Positions 49,701 to 57,505 of a stretch of DNA of 64,000 bases are shown here, piece by piece. This DNA is from Faecalibacterium prausnitzii. GTDB taxonomy: Bacteria; Bacillota; Clostridia; Oscillospirales; Ruminococcaceae. Below the pieces are notes generated by a model that was given only the letters and a program-made list of their open reading frames with translations, was not told the DNA's origin and ran no database searches. How positions within the stretch are numbered: the stretch's first letter is position 1; each line of letters opens with the position of its first letter. The translations under genes were made by a program, and so were the position numbers. The DNA is taken from assembly GCA_004558805.1 (NCBI GenBank), contig SFDE01000011.1:95366-159365 (forward strand). Reading direction: 5' to 3'.

Positions 49701-50267
49701 TCACCACTTTTCAAAGTATTCAAACTTCTGTGCTGCAAAGGGCTCGTGCAGCTTGTCCTTTGCGCTGGTCTTGTGCTCGCAGCCACAGTCCGGCCACTGA
49801 ACATTAACGGTGGGGTCATCGTAGGGGATGCCGCCCTCACTGGTGGGGTCGTAGACATCGGTGCACTTGTAGCAGAACTCCGCCACATCGCTGAGCACCA
49901 AGAAGCCGTGGGCAAAACCCTCGGGGATATAGAACATCTTCTTGTTGTCCTCGGACAGGGTCACACCCACCCACTTGCCAAAGGTGGCGCTGTGAGGACG
50001 GCAATCCACTGCCACGTCGTAGACTTCGCCCTTGGTCACCCGCACCAGCTTGCCCTGGGTGTGGTTCTTCTGGAAGTGGAGACCCCGCAGCACGCCCCGG
50101 GTGGAACGGCTCTGGTTGTCCTGCACAAACTCCTTGTCGATGCCTGCAGCCACAAACTGGTCTTTCTGGTAGGTCTCCATAAAGTAGCCCCGGTCGTCGC
50201 CAAACACCTGCGGTTCAATGACCACCACACCGGGAATTTCGGTCTCAGTAAACGTAAACTTGCCCAT
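49701..50267 (-). CDS. rmlC: dTDP-4-dehydrorhamnose 3,5-epimerase
   Basis: A 188-residue RmlC cupin. The family text GVLRGLHFQ (catalytic His), QGKLVRVTKGEVYDVAVDCR, GVTLSEDNKKMFYIPEGFAHGFLVLS is complete. It makes the dTDP-L-rhamnose precursor. I use the ATG at 50267 (AGAGGT seven bases upstream). rmlA, rmlB and rmlD are not in the window; they must be elsewhere. Confidence 0.94.
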   Translation of the reverse strand: MGKFTFTETEIPGVVVIEPQVFGDDRGYFMETYQKDQFVAAGIDKEFVQDNQSRSTRGVLRGLHFQKNHTQGKLVRVTKGEVYDVAVDCRPHSATFGKWVGVTLSEDNKKMFYIPEGFAHGFLVLSDVAEFCYKCTDVYDPTSEGGIPYDDPTVNVQWPDCGCEHKTSAKDKLHEPFAAQKFEYFEKW

Positions 50268-50350
50268 CTTTTTTACCTCTCTTTTGTGAAGCATTTAAAA
50301 ATTTATCTGGAAAAGTCTGTTTTGACGCAGGCTTTTACGCTGTATGGATC

Positions 50351-51676
50351 TCAGCGGCGACGGCTCTTCTGCCGGGCACGGCGTTTTTTGCGGCTGCTGT
50401 ACCGCATCACCAGCATCGTGACCCCCGCTGCTGCCGCCGTGCAGCTCAGGGAGATGACTGCCAGCAGCCCTGCGCTGCTTTTGGGTTCCACGTCTCCTGC
50501 CGCCGGCAGCCGGGTGCCGGCGCACTGCTGCAGCACTTCTTCCAGACCCTGGATCTGGGCTTCCACCTTTACGGTGCTGCTTTCCTGCCGGTCAGAGCCT
50601 TGGACGGTATACACGGCATACACCTCCGGGTCGGTGCCCAGCAGATACTGCTCCGGCAGCTCCAGCGAAACGGTAACGTCCGACGCTGTAAGCCCTTCTG
50701 CCAGCAGCAGCTTTGTGCCCGGGTCGGTGACGGTGACGGTACCGATGTTCTCCCCGCCGCCTGCCACCGGCAGCTGTGCCGTGACGGTGGCTGCCGGGAT
50801 CTGGGTGTAGCCGGTAAAGTTTGCAAAGGCGTAGTCCAGCAGGGTCCGCACATCGTTGTATTTGTCGGTGCTCAGCTGACTTTCCATGGTAACGCAGATC
50901 AGCCGCACCCCGTTGCGCTCTGCGAGACAGGCGTAGCTGTACCGGGCGGTGTCGGTGTAACCCAGCTTGGAGCCCCGGACGTCCGAGATATAATACCGGC
51001 TGGAGCCGATGCGGATCTTGTCCTGCTGGGAAAAATAGCGGATCACCGGCTGGATGTTGGTGGAGGACATGGTGTACATCTCGTTGCGGGTGAACACTTC
51101 TTCAAAACCCGGCTGCTCCAGCGCCCACCGCAGGATCTGCGCCATGTCGTAGCAGCTGGTGTAGTGGTCCTCCCCGCTGATGCCGTGGGGGTTGGCAAAG
51201 TGGGTGTGCTGCAGCCCCAGCCGCTGCACCTGCCGGTTCATCTTTTCCACGCCCCCGGCAATGGTTCCGCCGCCAAAATACTCCGCCAGCAGGTTTGCAC
51301 CGTCGTTGGCACTTGCCATCTGGGTGGCATACAGGGCATCCACAAGGGGAACCTCTTCCCCTTCCTGCAGGGCGATGTGGCTGGAATCCGTGCCTGCCAG
51401 CGAGTAGACATCCTCGTGGCTCACGGTAAGGTTTACCCCCTCCCAGTTCCCCTGCGCTTTGGCACAGGCAAGACCCAGCGTCATCACCTTGGTGATGGAC
51501 GCCGGGTGCAGCTCCATGTTCATATTCTGTTGTGCCAGCACCAGTCCCGTGTCGGCATCTATGATGCAGTAGGCGCGGGTCGCCGCCAGTGCAGGTCCCG
51601 CCGCAGCCGCCCCGGGGCTGAACACGGCACACACCGCCAGCACCACGGCACAAAACGCCGCTGTGAGTTTTTTCAT
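50351..51676 (-). CDS. D-alanyl-D-alanine carboxypeptidase (DacF-like)
   Basis: A 441-residue penicillin-binding protein with signal peptide. SxxK is SITK (in HPASITKVMT), SxN is SAN (MASANDGAN), but the third motif reads KLG (GSKLGYTDTARYSY) where KTG is usual. A C-terminal domain with beta pattern follows, then one helix (about 408-428) and a very basic tail, so the protein is membrane-held. It trims peptidoglycan stem peptides. The KLG change could alter activity or substrate choice. Confidence 0.88.
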   Translation of the reverse strand: MKKLTAAFCAVVLAVCAVFSPGAAAAGPALAATRAYCIIDADTGLVLAQQNMNMELHPASITKVMTLGLACAKAQGNWEGVNLTVSHEDVYSLAGTDSSHIALQEGEEVPLVDALYATQMASANDGANLLAEYFGGGTIAGGVEKMNRQVQRLGLQHTHFANPHGISGEDHYTSCYDMAQILRWALEQPGFEEVFTRNEMYTMSSTNIQPVIRYFSQQDKIRIGSSRYYISDVRGSKLGYTDTARYSYACLAERNGVRLICVTMESQLSTDKYNDVRTLLDYAFANFTGYTQIPAATVTAQLPVAGGGENIGTVTVTDPGTKLLLAEGLTASDVTVSLELPEQYLLGTDPEVYAVYTVQGSDRQESSTVKVEAQIQGLEEVLQQCAGTRLPAAGDVEPKSSAGLLAVISLSCTAAAAGVTMLVMRYSSRKKRRARQKSRRR

Positions 51677-51736
51677 GGGGTTTTTCTCCCTTTGGTTATT
51701 TGCTGCCTGTCGTGCCGCTCCGGCAAAGCATCGAGT

Positions 51737-52363
51737 TCAGTATACCACATTTTGCTCCGGCTGAAAAGACATTCCGCCCCTTTGCCCCAGCAGCACCGGC
51801 TGCAGCTGCCGCCCCTGCAGCGCTGCCTCCAGCGCCGCAGGCAGCAGGGCAAAGTCCGCTTTCAGGCTCTGGGGTTTTGCGGCGGCATCGTCCTGCCCGT
51901 AGGGCACAAAATAATAGTGTTTGCGCTGGTACAGCCGGGCGATGTTCTCCCCGGAAGCTCCCAGCCCGTCGTTGGTGGACACCGCCAGCACCACCGGCTT
52001 TCCCACCCGCAGCAGGCTTTTTGCCGCCATGGTCACCGGGGTATCCGAGATGCCTGCCGCCAGCTTTGCCAGCGTGGTGCCGGTGCAGGGTGCTACCACC
52101 AGCCCCTGCGCCAGCTGCCGGGGACCCAGCGGCTCCACCCCCTGCAAGCTGTCCAGCACCGGATGCCCGGTGACCTCCTGCAGACTCTGCCGCCAGTGGT
52201 CGCCGGTGCCAAACCGGCTGTCCTGCCGGGCGGCAAAGCTCATCACCGGCAAAAGTTCCCAGCCCTGCTCCACCAGCTCCTGCGCCGCTTCCAGACCCCG
52301 GCGCAGGGTGCAGAAGCTGCCGCACACCGCAAAGACCACCGGACCCTTTTTCTGCCTTGTCAT
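51737..52363 (-). CDS. dpaB: dipicolinate synthase subunit B
   Basis: A 208-residue flavoprotein-like subunit (SpoVFB). PCTGTTLAKLAAGISDTPVTMAAKS and VLAVSTNDGLGASGENIARL are the family text, as is FVPYGQDD. With DpaA it makes dipicolinic acid, normally in the mother cell during sporulation. The start (ATG 52363, GGGAGGAG upstream) overlaps the dpaA stop by four bases. Confidence 0.9.
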   Translation of the reverse strand: MTRQKKGPVVFAVCGSFCTLRRGLEAAQELVEQGWELLPVMSFAARQDSRFGTGDHWRQSLQEVTGHPVLDSLQGVEPLGPRQLAQGLVVAPCTGTTLAKLAAGISDTPVTMAAKSLLRVGKPVVLAVSTNDGLGASGENIARLYQRKHYYFVPYGQDDAAAKPQSLKADFALLPAALEAALQGRQLQPVLLGQRGGMSFQPEQNVVY

Positions 52364-53148
52364 AGTATCTCCTCCCGCTCCCGCAAAATCGCCTGCACCG
52401 TCCGTGCCACCGCCTCCCCCGCCGTCTCCGGCGCACACACTGCCGGCAGGCTCAAAGCGTGGATGGCATGGTGTCCAAGGCAGGCGGCAGCGGCAAAATC
52501 GGTGCCGCCGGGCTTGGAGGCAAGGTCCACGATCAGGCTCCCTGCCGGCAGGCTGCTCAGCCGCCGCCGGTCCAGCACCGGTGCCGGGATAGTGTTTACC
52601 ACCGTGTCTGTGGCTGCCGTCTCCAGCCGATCCAGCGGCACCGCCCGGAGACCAAGACTTTCGGCAAGGGCACGCTGCTGCGCCCGTCGTGCCGCCACCG
52701 TCACCTGCGCCCCCAGCCCTGCCAGCCGCAGCCCCAGTGCCTGCCCCACGGTGCCAAAACCCAGCAGCAGGATGCCGCTGCCCCACAGGGTCCTCCGCCG
52801 GTGCTGCATCAGCAGGGCGATGCAGCCCTCCGCCGTGGGGATGGCGTTGTACACCGTCAGCTCCGGGCGGGCAAAGTAATCCACCAGCTCCACCCCTGCC
52901 TGCCGGGCAAGGGTCTTTGCCGCTGCCGACACCTTGCCCCCCAGCGCAAGAGCGCCGGGTCTTGCCGCCCCCAGCAGCTCCCCAAGGGCAGTGCCCTCAG
53001 CCTCCAGCGGCAGGGGCAGCAACAGGTAATCCGCCCGGGGGACCTGCTCCGCCCCGCCTACGGCGTAGCCGGCAGCTGCCAGCGCCCGCCCTGCCGCCGC
53101 CTGCCGGGCGTCCTGCCCCAGCACCGCAAACTGTTTTGTGCCCGCCAT
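52360..53148 (-). CDS. dpaA: dipicolinate synthase subunit A
   Basis: A 262-residue NAD(P)-binding protein (SpoVFA). The N-terminal domain carries YNAIPTAEGCIALLMQ, then a Rossmann motif LLLGFGTVGQALGLRLA. It is very Ala-rich and shorter than the usual 290-300 residues, with a reduced N-terminal domain. I use the ATG 53148, seven bases after GGAGG, in preference to the ATG two codons before. No other sporulation gene is seen in the window. Confidence 0.85.
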   Translation of the reverse strand: MAGTKQFAVLGQDARQAAAGRALAAAGYAVGGAEQVPRADYLLLPLPLEAEGTALGELLGAARPGALALGGKVSAAAKTLARQAGVELVDYFARPELTVYNAIPTAEGCIALLMQHRRRTLWGSGILLLGFGTVGQALGLRLAGLGAQVTVAARRAQQRALAESLGLRAVPLDRLETAATDTVVNTIPAPVLDRRRLSSLPAGSLIVDLASKPGGTDFAAAACLGHHAIHALSLPAVCAPETAGEAVARTVQAILREREEIL

Positions 53149-53213
53149 CTGCATTCCTCCCCCGGCTTTTGTGCCATCCTATGCCCCTGCCCCGCCGGAT
53201 GTGCCCCAAAGAC

Positions 53214-53242
53214 GCAAAAATCCCCCGGCGGTTGCCGGGGGA
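53214..53242 (-). terminator. terminator of CAP-like lipoprotein 3
   Basis: Arms TCCCCCGGC / GCCGGGGGA with minus-strand T run; the same hairpin stem recurs at 53889-53917 and 54584-54614. Confidence 0.88.
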
Positions 53243-53268
53243 TAAAGCCGTTTTTCAGTTTTCTGTAC

Positions 53269-53778
53269 TCAGCAGGCTACGGCAAAGACTGTGACCACAT
53301 GTACTTCCAAGTCGCTTATGGTGGTGGCGATGCCCACATAATCCGCATTCAACACGCCAAGCTTATCCTTTGCACTCGTCTTGAGGAATGTACTCAGATC
53401 GTAGTTGCCGTTCATGTACCGGATCACCGGGACCTTGTAGACGTCGACATAGACCACTCTGGCATAGCCGTGTTCGGTCTTGATGATCCCCTTATTTACC
53501 TCCTGCTTGCAGTAGTTGTTCCAGTCCGCAGCGGTCAGGGTGTCATCCAGCAGCTTCTGGTAGGTCGTGCTCAGGGCTGCACTGGCACGCCGGTCCAGCA
53601 CCTTGTCCCGCACAATAAGGTTGGTGGCACCGTACTCGCCGGTACGCAGCCCATTGACCTTTTCAAGAAAGAGATCCGTGCCGCTGGGTCCGCCCTCCCC
53701 GTCACTGCACGCCGTCAGCATCACCAGTGTCAGTGCCGCCGCCAGCAGCAGCGCCAGTGCTTTTTTAAATTTCCGCAT
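53269..53778 (-). CDS. CAP-like lipoprotein 3
   Basis: A 169-residue lipoprotein with lipobox LTAC, then FLEKVNGLRTGEYGATNLIVRDKVLDRRAS and near the end ADYVGIATTISDLEVHVVTV. It aligns with the other three in the N-x-x-R...L...A and YVGxA blocks. I use the ATG 53778 (GAGGAGG upstream); the frame before it spans the promoter. Confidence 0.72.
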   Translation of the reverse strand: MRKFKKALALLLAAALTLVMLTACSDGEGGPSGTDLFLEKVNGLRTGEYGATNLIVRDKVLDRRASAALSTTYQKLLDDTLTAADWNNYCKQEVNKGIIKTEHGYARVVYVDVYKVPVIRYMNGNYDLSTFLKTSAKDKLGVLNADYVGIATTISDLEVHVVTVFAVAC

Positions 53779-53839
53779 GTTGAAAGCCTCCTCTGGTATT
53801 GGTTTTTCCGCTTTGGGGCATACGCCCCGCCCTGCTCTC

Positions 53840-53868
53840 AGTTTACCCTTTTGACGCAGTTCCGTCAA
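53840..53868 (-). promoter_or_regulatory. promoter of CAP-like lipoprotein 3
   Basis: Minus strand TTGACG (53868-53863), 17 bases ending AAAAGGG, TAAACT (53845-53840). Confidence 0.7.
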
Positions 53869-53888
53869 GGTTTTTCCTCCGGGAACCG

Positions 53889-53917
53889 CAAAAAATCCCC
53901 CGGCAGACGCCGGGGGA
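53889..53917 (-). terminator. terminator of CAP-like lipoprotein 4
   Basis: Arms TCCCCCGGC / GCCGGGGGA and minus-strand T run. Confidence 0.88.
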
Positions 53918-53941
53918 CACAGTTGTTATTGGCTGCTAGGC

Positions 53942-54415
53942 TCAGTACATATCGACAATGATAGCGCAGATCCGCATCTGACCCCTGTACGAGACCGCAT
54001 ACACGCCGATGTAGTCACCGTTCACCGTGCGGATGTCGCTGTTGGATGCGATTTTGTAATTACCGGAATAGTAACTGTCGCTGCTCACATTAAACCAGTC
54101 CATATAGGTGCATTTACCGTCGCTGCCCCACGTATTCAGGACCTTATTTCTGGCAACCAGCAGCTCAGACAATGTAATTTTTCCGTCCAGGTACATGGTG
54201 TACAGTTCCACACCGGATTTTGCCGCTTCGTCAAGATCCGCATTACGGACCAGCGTCGAGCGATAGTTTTCACTGCGTGCCTGGTTGACACGGTTTACAA
54301 ACATCGTTCTGCCGTCCACAGGACCATAGCCGCCACCGCCGCCGCAGCCCGTCATGACCACCAGCATCAGTACCACTGCCAGCAGCAGTGCAGACAATTT
54401 TTTGATCTTTTGCAT
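53942..54415 (-). CDS. CAP-like lipoprotein 4
   Basis: A 157-residue lipoprotein with lipobox MTGC followed by a Gly run, FVNRVNQARSENYRSTLVRNADLDEAA and the end GDYIGVYAVSYRGQMRICAIIVDMY. It is the fourth member of the family here and the one with most Tyr/Ser. AAGGAGG precedes the ATG. Single-gene unit with own promoter and terminator. Confidence 0.72.
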   Translation of the reverse strand: MQKIKKLSALLLAVVLMLVVMTGCGGGGGYGPVDGRTMFVNRVNQARSENYRSTLVRNADLDEAAKSGVELYTMYLDGKITLSELLVARNKVLNTWGSDGKCTYMDWFNVSSDSYYSGNYKIASNSDIRTVNGDYIGVYAVSYRGQMRICAIIVDMY

Positions 54416-54478
54416 AATGAATGCCTCCTTTGTTTTTTGTTCACTGCCAAAAGCAGAAACCCCTTTCTGCTCAACTCA

Positions 54479-54506
54479 ATTTTACCCCTTGGTTTTGTGC
54501 CGTCAA
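54479..54506 (-). promoter_or_regulatory. promoter of CAP-like lipoprotein 4
   Basis: Minus strand TTGACG (54506-54501), 16 bases ending CAAGGGG, TAAAAT (54484-54479); very like the promoter at 53840-53868. Confidence 0.7.
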
Positions 54507-54583
54507 GAACTTTTTGAACATTTTATGATAAGTTTGTGAACACGCACAGAACATTTCCTCTATTTTTGTAATTTTTACCAAAG

Positions 54584-54614
54584 CAAAAACTCCCCCGGCA
54601 GACGCCGGGGGAGT
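54584..54614 (-). terminator. terminator of the ECF S-component gene
   Basis: Arms ACTCCCCCGGC / GCCGGGGGAGT (11 bp) and minus-strand T run. Confidence 0.9.
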
Positions 54615-54667
54615 CGATCTTGGTTTATTTACAAACGGATGTGCCGCCCTGACTGTAGCACACCTTT

Positions 54668-55261
54668 TTACTTCAGGAACTTATCCACGGCACGAGCCAC
54701 GATGCCGCCCAGAATGCCGGAAACAAGGAACTCTGCCACGCCCTGAATGCCAACCAGCAGCACCACGAACATAAAGGGGTTTGCGGCGCCCTTGACGGAC
54801 ACCAGATTCTGCACGTAGTCGCAGCCGTAGAAGGCGAGGACGATGTAGCCCATAAAGAACACGGTGTTCAGGAAGGGGGCGCTCATGGCGCTGACCAGAT
54901 AGCTCCAGGTGCCGGGCTTGTCAAAGCCCTTGAGACCCCGGAAGATCAGACCGCAGCACAGACCCATGAGCACACGCATGCCCACACACAGGATAAAGGT
55001 GTTCAGGGGACTTACCTGGAACAGGGCGCCGGTCATGGCAGAAGCACCGGTGATGGCATCGTAGAAGCTCACGGCGCCAAACACGCCGCCCAGCAGCGCA
55101 CCCACGGCGGGTCCCATGGTGATGGCACCCACCGCAATGGGAAGGGTCAAAAAGCTCATGTACAGGGGACCCACGGGCACACTGCCCAGACCCACCAGCT
55201 TCATGACGATCTCGATGGCAACCAGAAGAGCCACACGGGTAAGAGTTTTGGTATCTTTCAT
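54668..55261 (-). CDS. ECF transporter S component, probably for pantothenate
   Basis: A 197-residue membrane protein with six helices. The Ala-x-x-x-Ala-like N-terminal helix (RVALLVAIEIVMKLVG) and GPLYMSFLTLPIAVGAITMGPAVG fit ECF-type S components, which bind a vitamin and dock on the shared EcfAAT module (not in the window). coaX and coaBC lie close by, so pantothenate (PanT-like) is the likeliest ligand; this is inference from neighbours. GGAGG precedes the ATG. Confidence 0.8.
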   Translation of the reverse strand: MKDTKTLTRVALLVAIEIVMKLVGLGSVPVGPLYMSFLTLPIAVGAITMGPAVGALLGGVFGAVSFYDAITGASAMTGALFQVSPLNTFILCVGMRVLMGLCCGLIFRGLKGFDKPGTWSYLVSAMSAPFLNTVFFMGYIVLAFYGCDYVQNLVSVKGAANPFMFVVLLVGIQGVAEFLVSGILGGIVARAVDKFLK

Positions 55262-55394
55262 ATTCAGTTTTCCTCCTGCTGCCGTTCCGCCCAGTTTGTC
55301 GGATACGGCGCAAACCTGCCCGCTCTTTGCGGGTTTTGTATCAATATTCGGATCAATTGGAGCCGCTGTCAGGGCGTGTCCAACCGCAGATCGC

Positions 55395-56375
55395 TTATCT
55401 GTCCCCGGGGAAGCGCACCCCCGCCGTACGGCGTGCCACCGTCAGTACCCGGCTCACCGCAATGCTGGTATCCTGCATCCGGGTGCACAGTTCCTGATCA
55501 CCGGTCTCCATCGCCCGGGCAAAGACTTCAAATTCCGCCGCCTGCCGGGGTCTGCCGCCGTTGAGGTTGTAGTGTTCCTCCTTGCCCTCGTTGGGGTGGA
55601 AGGTGACTCCGCCGCACCGGTTGGCGGTGGATTTTTGCAGGATATACCCCTTGGTGCCCTGTATGACATACCGTGCCGGGGCTCCGCAGTCCTTGGCGGC
55701 GATGCTCACCGCCTTAAAGCCGCTGTAGTCCATGGTAAGGATGCCGCTGGTGTCAATGTTCCGCTCCATGTTGGCGGTATAATGCACCTGATTGGGCTCT
55801 CCGAAGAGTCCCACGATATAGCTGATGTTGTAGACCCCCAGGTCCATCAGTGCGCCCCCTGCACAGGCAGGGTCAAAGGACGGGGCTACCTGCCCTGCGC
55901 AAAAGGCGTCGTACCGGCTGGAATACTGGCTGAAATTGCACTGCACCAGCTTTACGGTGCCCACCCGGGGCAGCAGCTCCCGGATCTTGCCGTAATTTTC
56001 CAGATACTGGGTGGTGACTGCCTCAAAGAGGAACACATTTTTGCGCCGTGCCAGCGCCACAAGTTCCTCGGTCTGGGCTGCCGTGGGGGTCATAGGCTTT
56101 TCCACGATCACGTGCCTGCCCGCTTCCAGCGCCACCCGCACGAACCGGGTATGCTGCATATTGGGCACCGCAATGTAGACCACGTCCACCCACTGCAGCA
56201 GTTCCAGATAATTGGTGGTGTGCTGGGGCACGCCGTACTGCCGGCACAGCTCCTGTGCCAACGGGGCGCTGTGCTCGGTGCTGCACACCGCCTGCACCGT
56301 AAACGGTCCCTGCTCCACAAGCCATGGCAGAAATTCCTGCACGATCATGCCCGTGCCAAGAATGCCTAGTTTCAT
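55395..56375 (-). CDS. Gfo/Idh/MocA-family oxidoreductase
   Basis: A 326-residue NAD(P)-dependent dehydrogenase. Rossmann text is LGILGTGMIVQEF, and the family EKP motif is in HVIVEKPMT (about residue 93). The C-terminal sheet domain has GGALMDLGVYNISYIVGLFG, typical of dihydrodiol/sugar-type members. Substrate is unknown. It lies 27 bases after coaX on the same strand; the link to CoA synthesis, if any, is unclear. Confidence 0.88.
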   Translation of the reverse strand: MKLGILGTGMIVQEFLPWLVEQGPFTVQAVCSTEHSAPLAQELCRQYGVPQHTTNYLELLQWVDVVYIAVPNMQHTRFVRVALEAGRHVIVEKPMTPTAAQTEELVALARRKNVFLFEAVTTQYLENYGKIRELLPRVGTVKLVQCNFSQYSSRYDAFCAGQVAPSFDPACAGGALMDLGVYNISYIVGLFGEPNQVHYTANMERNIDTSGILTMDYSGFKAVSIAAKDCGAPARYVIQGTKGYILQKSTANRCGGVTFHPNEGKEEHYNLNGGRPRQAAEFEVFARAMETGDQELCTRMQDTSIAVSRVLTVARRTAGVRFPGDR

Positions 56376-56402
56376 GGTGATATTCTCCCTTTTCCTGTCC
56401 TC

Positions 56403-57287
56403 TCAGCCCACCAGCGCTTCCGGTTCCCGGCAGCTGCGCTTTCGGGGATACGGACGCTTTGCATGGGGGTATTCCCGCGTTCCGTGCTTTTTGCCGCCCC
56501 CTGCGCCGTGATGGGAAGGAGCATTGAGCTGGTACAGCAGTGCCAGCCCCTTCATGAGCATCTCCGGGTCGTAGGTCAGGGGATGGCGGCACAGGGGGGT
56601 GACGTACTTTGCCAGCCCGCCGGTGACCACCAGCGTCACCGGCTGCCCCAGCTCCTCTTCAATGCGCTGCACCATGCCGTCAATGAGCACAGCGGTGCCC
56701 ATCACCGACCCCGACAGCATACAGCTTTCGGTGTTGGTGCCGATGGCGCCTTTGGGGGAGGCAAGGTGCACCTGGGGCAGCTGGGCGCAGCGGTCCCCCA
56801 GTGCCCGCAGCCCGGTGGAAAGCCCCGGGCAGATGACCCCGCCCCGGAACACCCGGTCGGCGTCCACCACATTAAAAGTGGTGGCGGTGCCCAGATCCAC
56901 TGTGACCACCGGCAGAGGGAAATTTGCCGCCGCATAGGCAGCGTCCACCAGCCGGTCCTTGCCCACGGCACGGGGGTCATCCACCCCCATGGTAAGCCCG
57001 GTGCGGATCTCCGGGGAGATGATCACCGGTTTTTTGCCGGTGTAGTACCGGGCGCACTCTGCCAGCGCCCCGGTGATCTGGGGTACGACGCTGGTGAGCA
57101 CCGCCCCCTCAAAGTGCACCGGACGCTCCGGATGGCGGCGATGCGAAAAAATTTTGTCCATTTCCACACGGTATTCTGCTGCCGTGCGGGTGCGCACGGT
57201 GTCCATGCGCGCCACAAAGCATACACGTCCGTCCCGGATGCCCCCAAGGGCGACGGTGGTGTTGCCTACATCAATGGCTAAGATCAT
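56403..57287 (-). CDS. coaX: type III pantothenate kinase
   Basis: A 294-residue CoaX: phosphorylates pantothenate, the first CoA step. Motifs are the phosphate loop DVGNTTVALGG, DDPRAVGKDRLVDAAYA and VDLGTATTFNVVD with GGVICPGL. The last 40 residues are a basic His/Arg/Lys-rich tail beyond the usual 255-260 residue length. AAGAGGA precedes the ATG. It diverges from coaBC, the next two steps. Confidence 0.94.
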   Translation of the reverse strand: MILAIDVGNTTVALGGIRDGRVCFVARMDTVRTRTAAEYRVEMDKIFSHRRHPERPVHFEGAVLTSVVPQITGALAECARYYTGKKPVIISPEIRTGLTMGVDDPRAVGKDRLVDAAYAAANFPLPVVTVDLGTATTFNVVDADRVFRGGVICPGLSTGLRALGDRCAQLPQVHLASPKGAIGTNTESCMLSGSVMGTAVLIDGMVQRIEEELGQPVTLVVTGGLAKYVTPLCRHPLTYDPEMLMKGLALLYQLNAPSHHGAGGGKKHGTREYPHAKRPYPRKRSCREPEALVG

Positions 57288-57429
57288 AATTCAGTTTCCT
57301 CTTTTGAACAGCGCTGTGCGCCGTAGGGCGGAAGATACAGCCTTCCCCATCGCAAGGGTCTGTCGTTTCTTTGTCAAGCTGTATTTTACCGCATTTTTGC
57401 TCAGGATACAAGTCTGTGCAAATATTTTG

Positions 57430-57458
57430 TTGTGCTGGCGGAACTTTTGCATTATACT
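57430..57458 (+). promoter_or_regulatory. promoter of coaBC
   Basis: TTGTGC (57430-57435), 17 bases, TATACT (57453-57458). Confidence 0.7.
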
Positions 57459-57505
57459 TAGGGAAGATATGTGGAAACAGTATGTTTTTACAGGAGGTTT
57501 ATTGC

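Noticed and set aside
48198..50810. 870-codon open frame antisense to the glycan export block
   Set aside because: Runs across several real genes and their junctions on the other strand; His/Gln-rich shadow translation.
55262..55394. Riboswitch before the ECF S-component gene
   Set aside because: Only a 5-bp hairpin is visible and no known vitamin-riboswitch core can be recognised.
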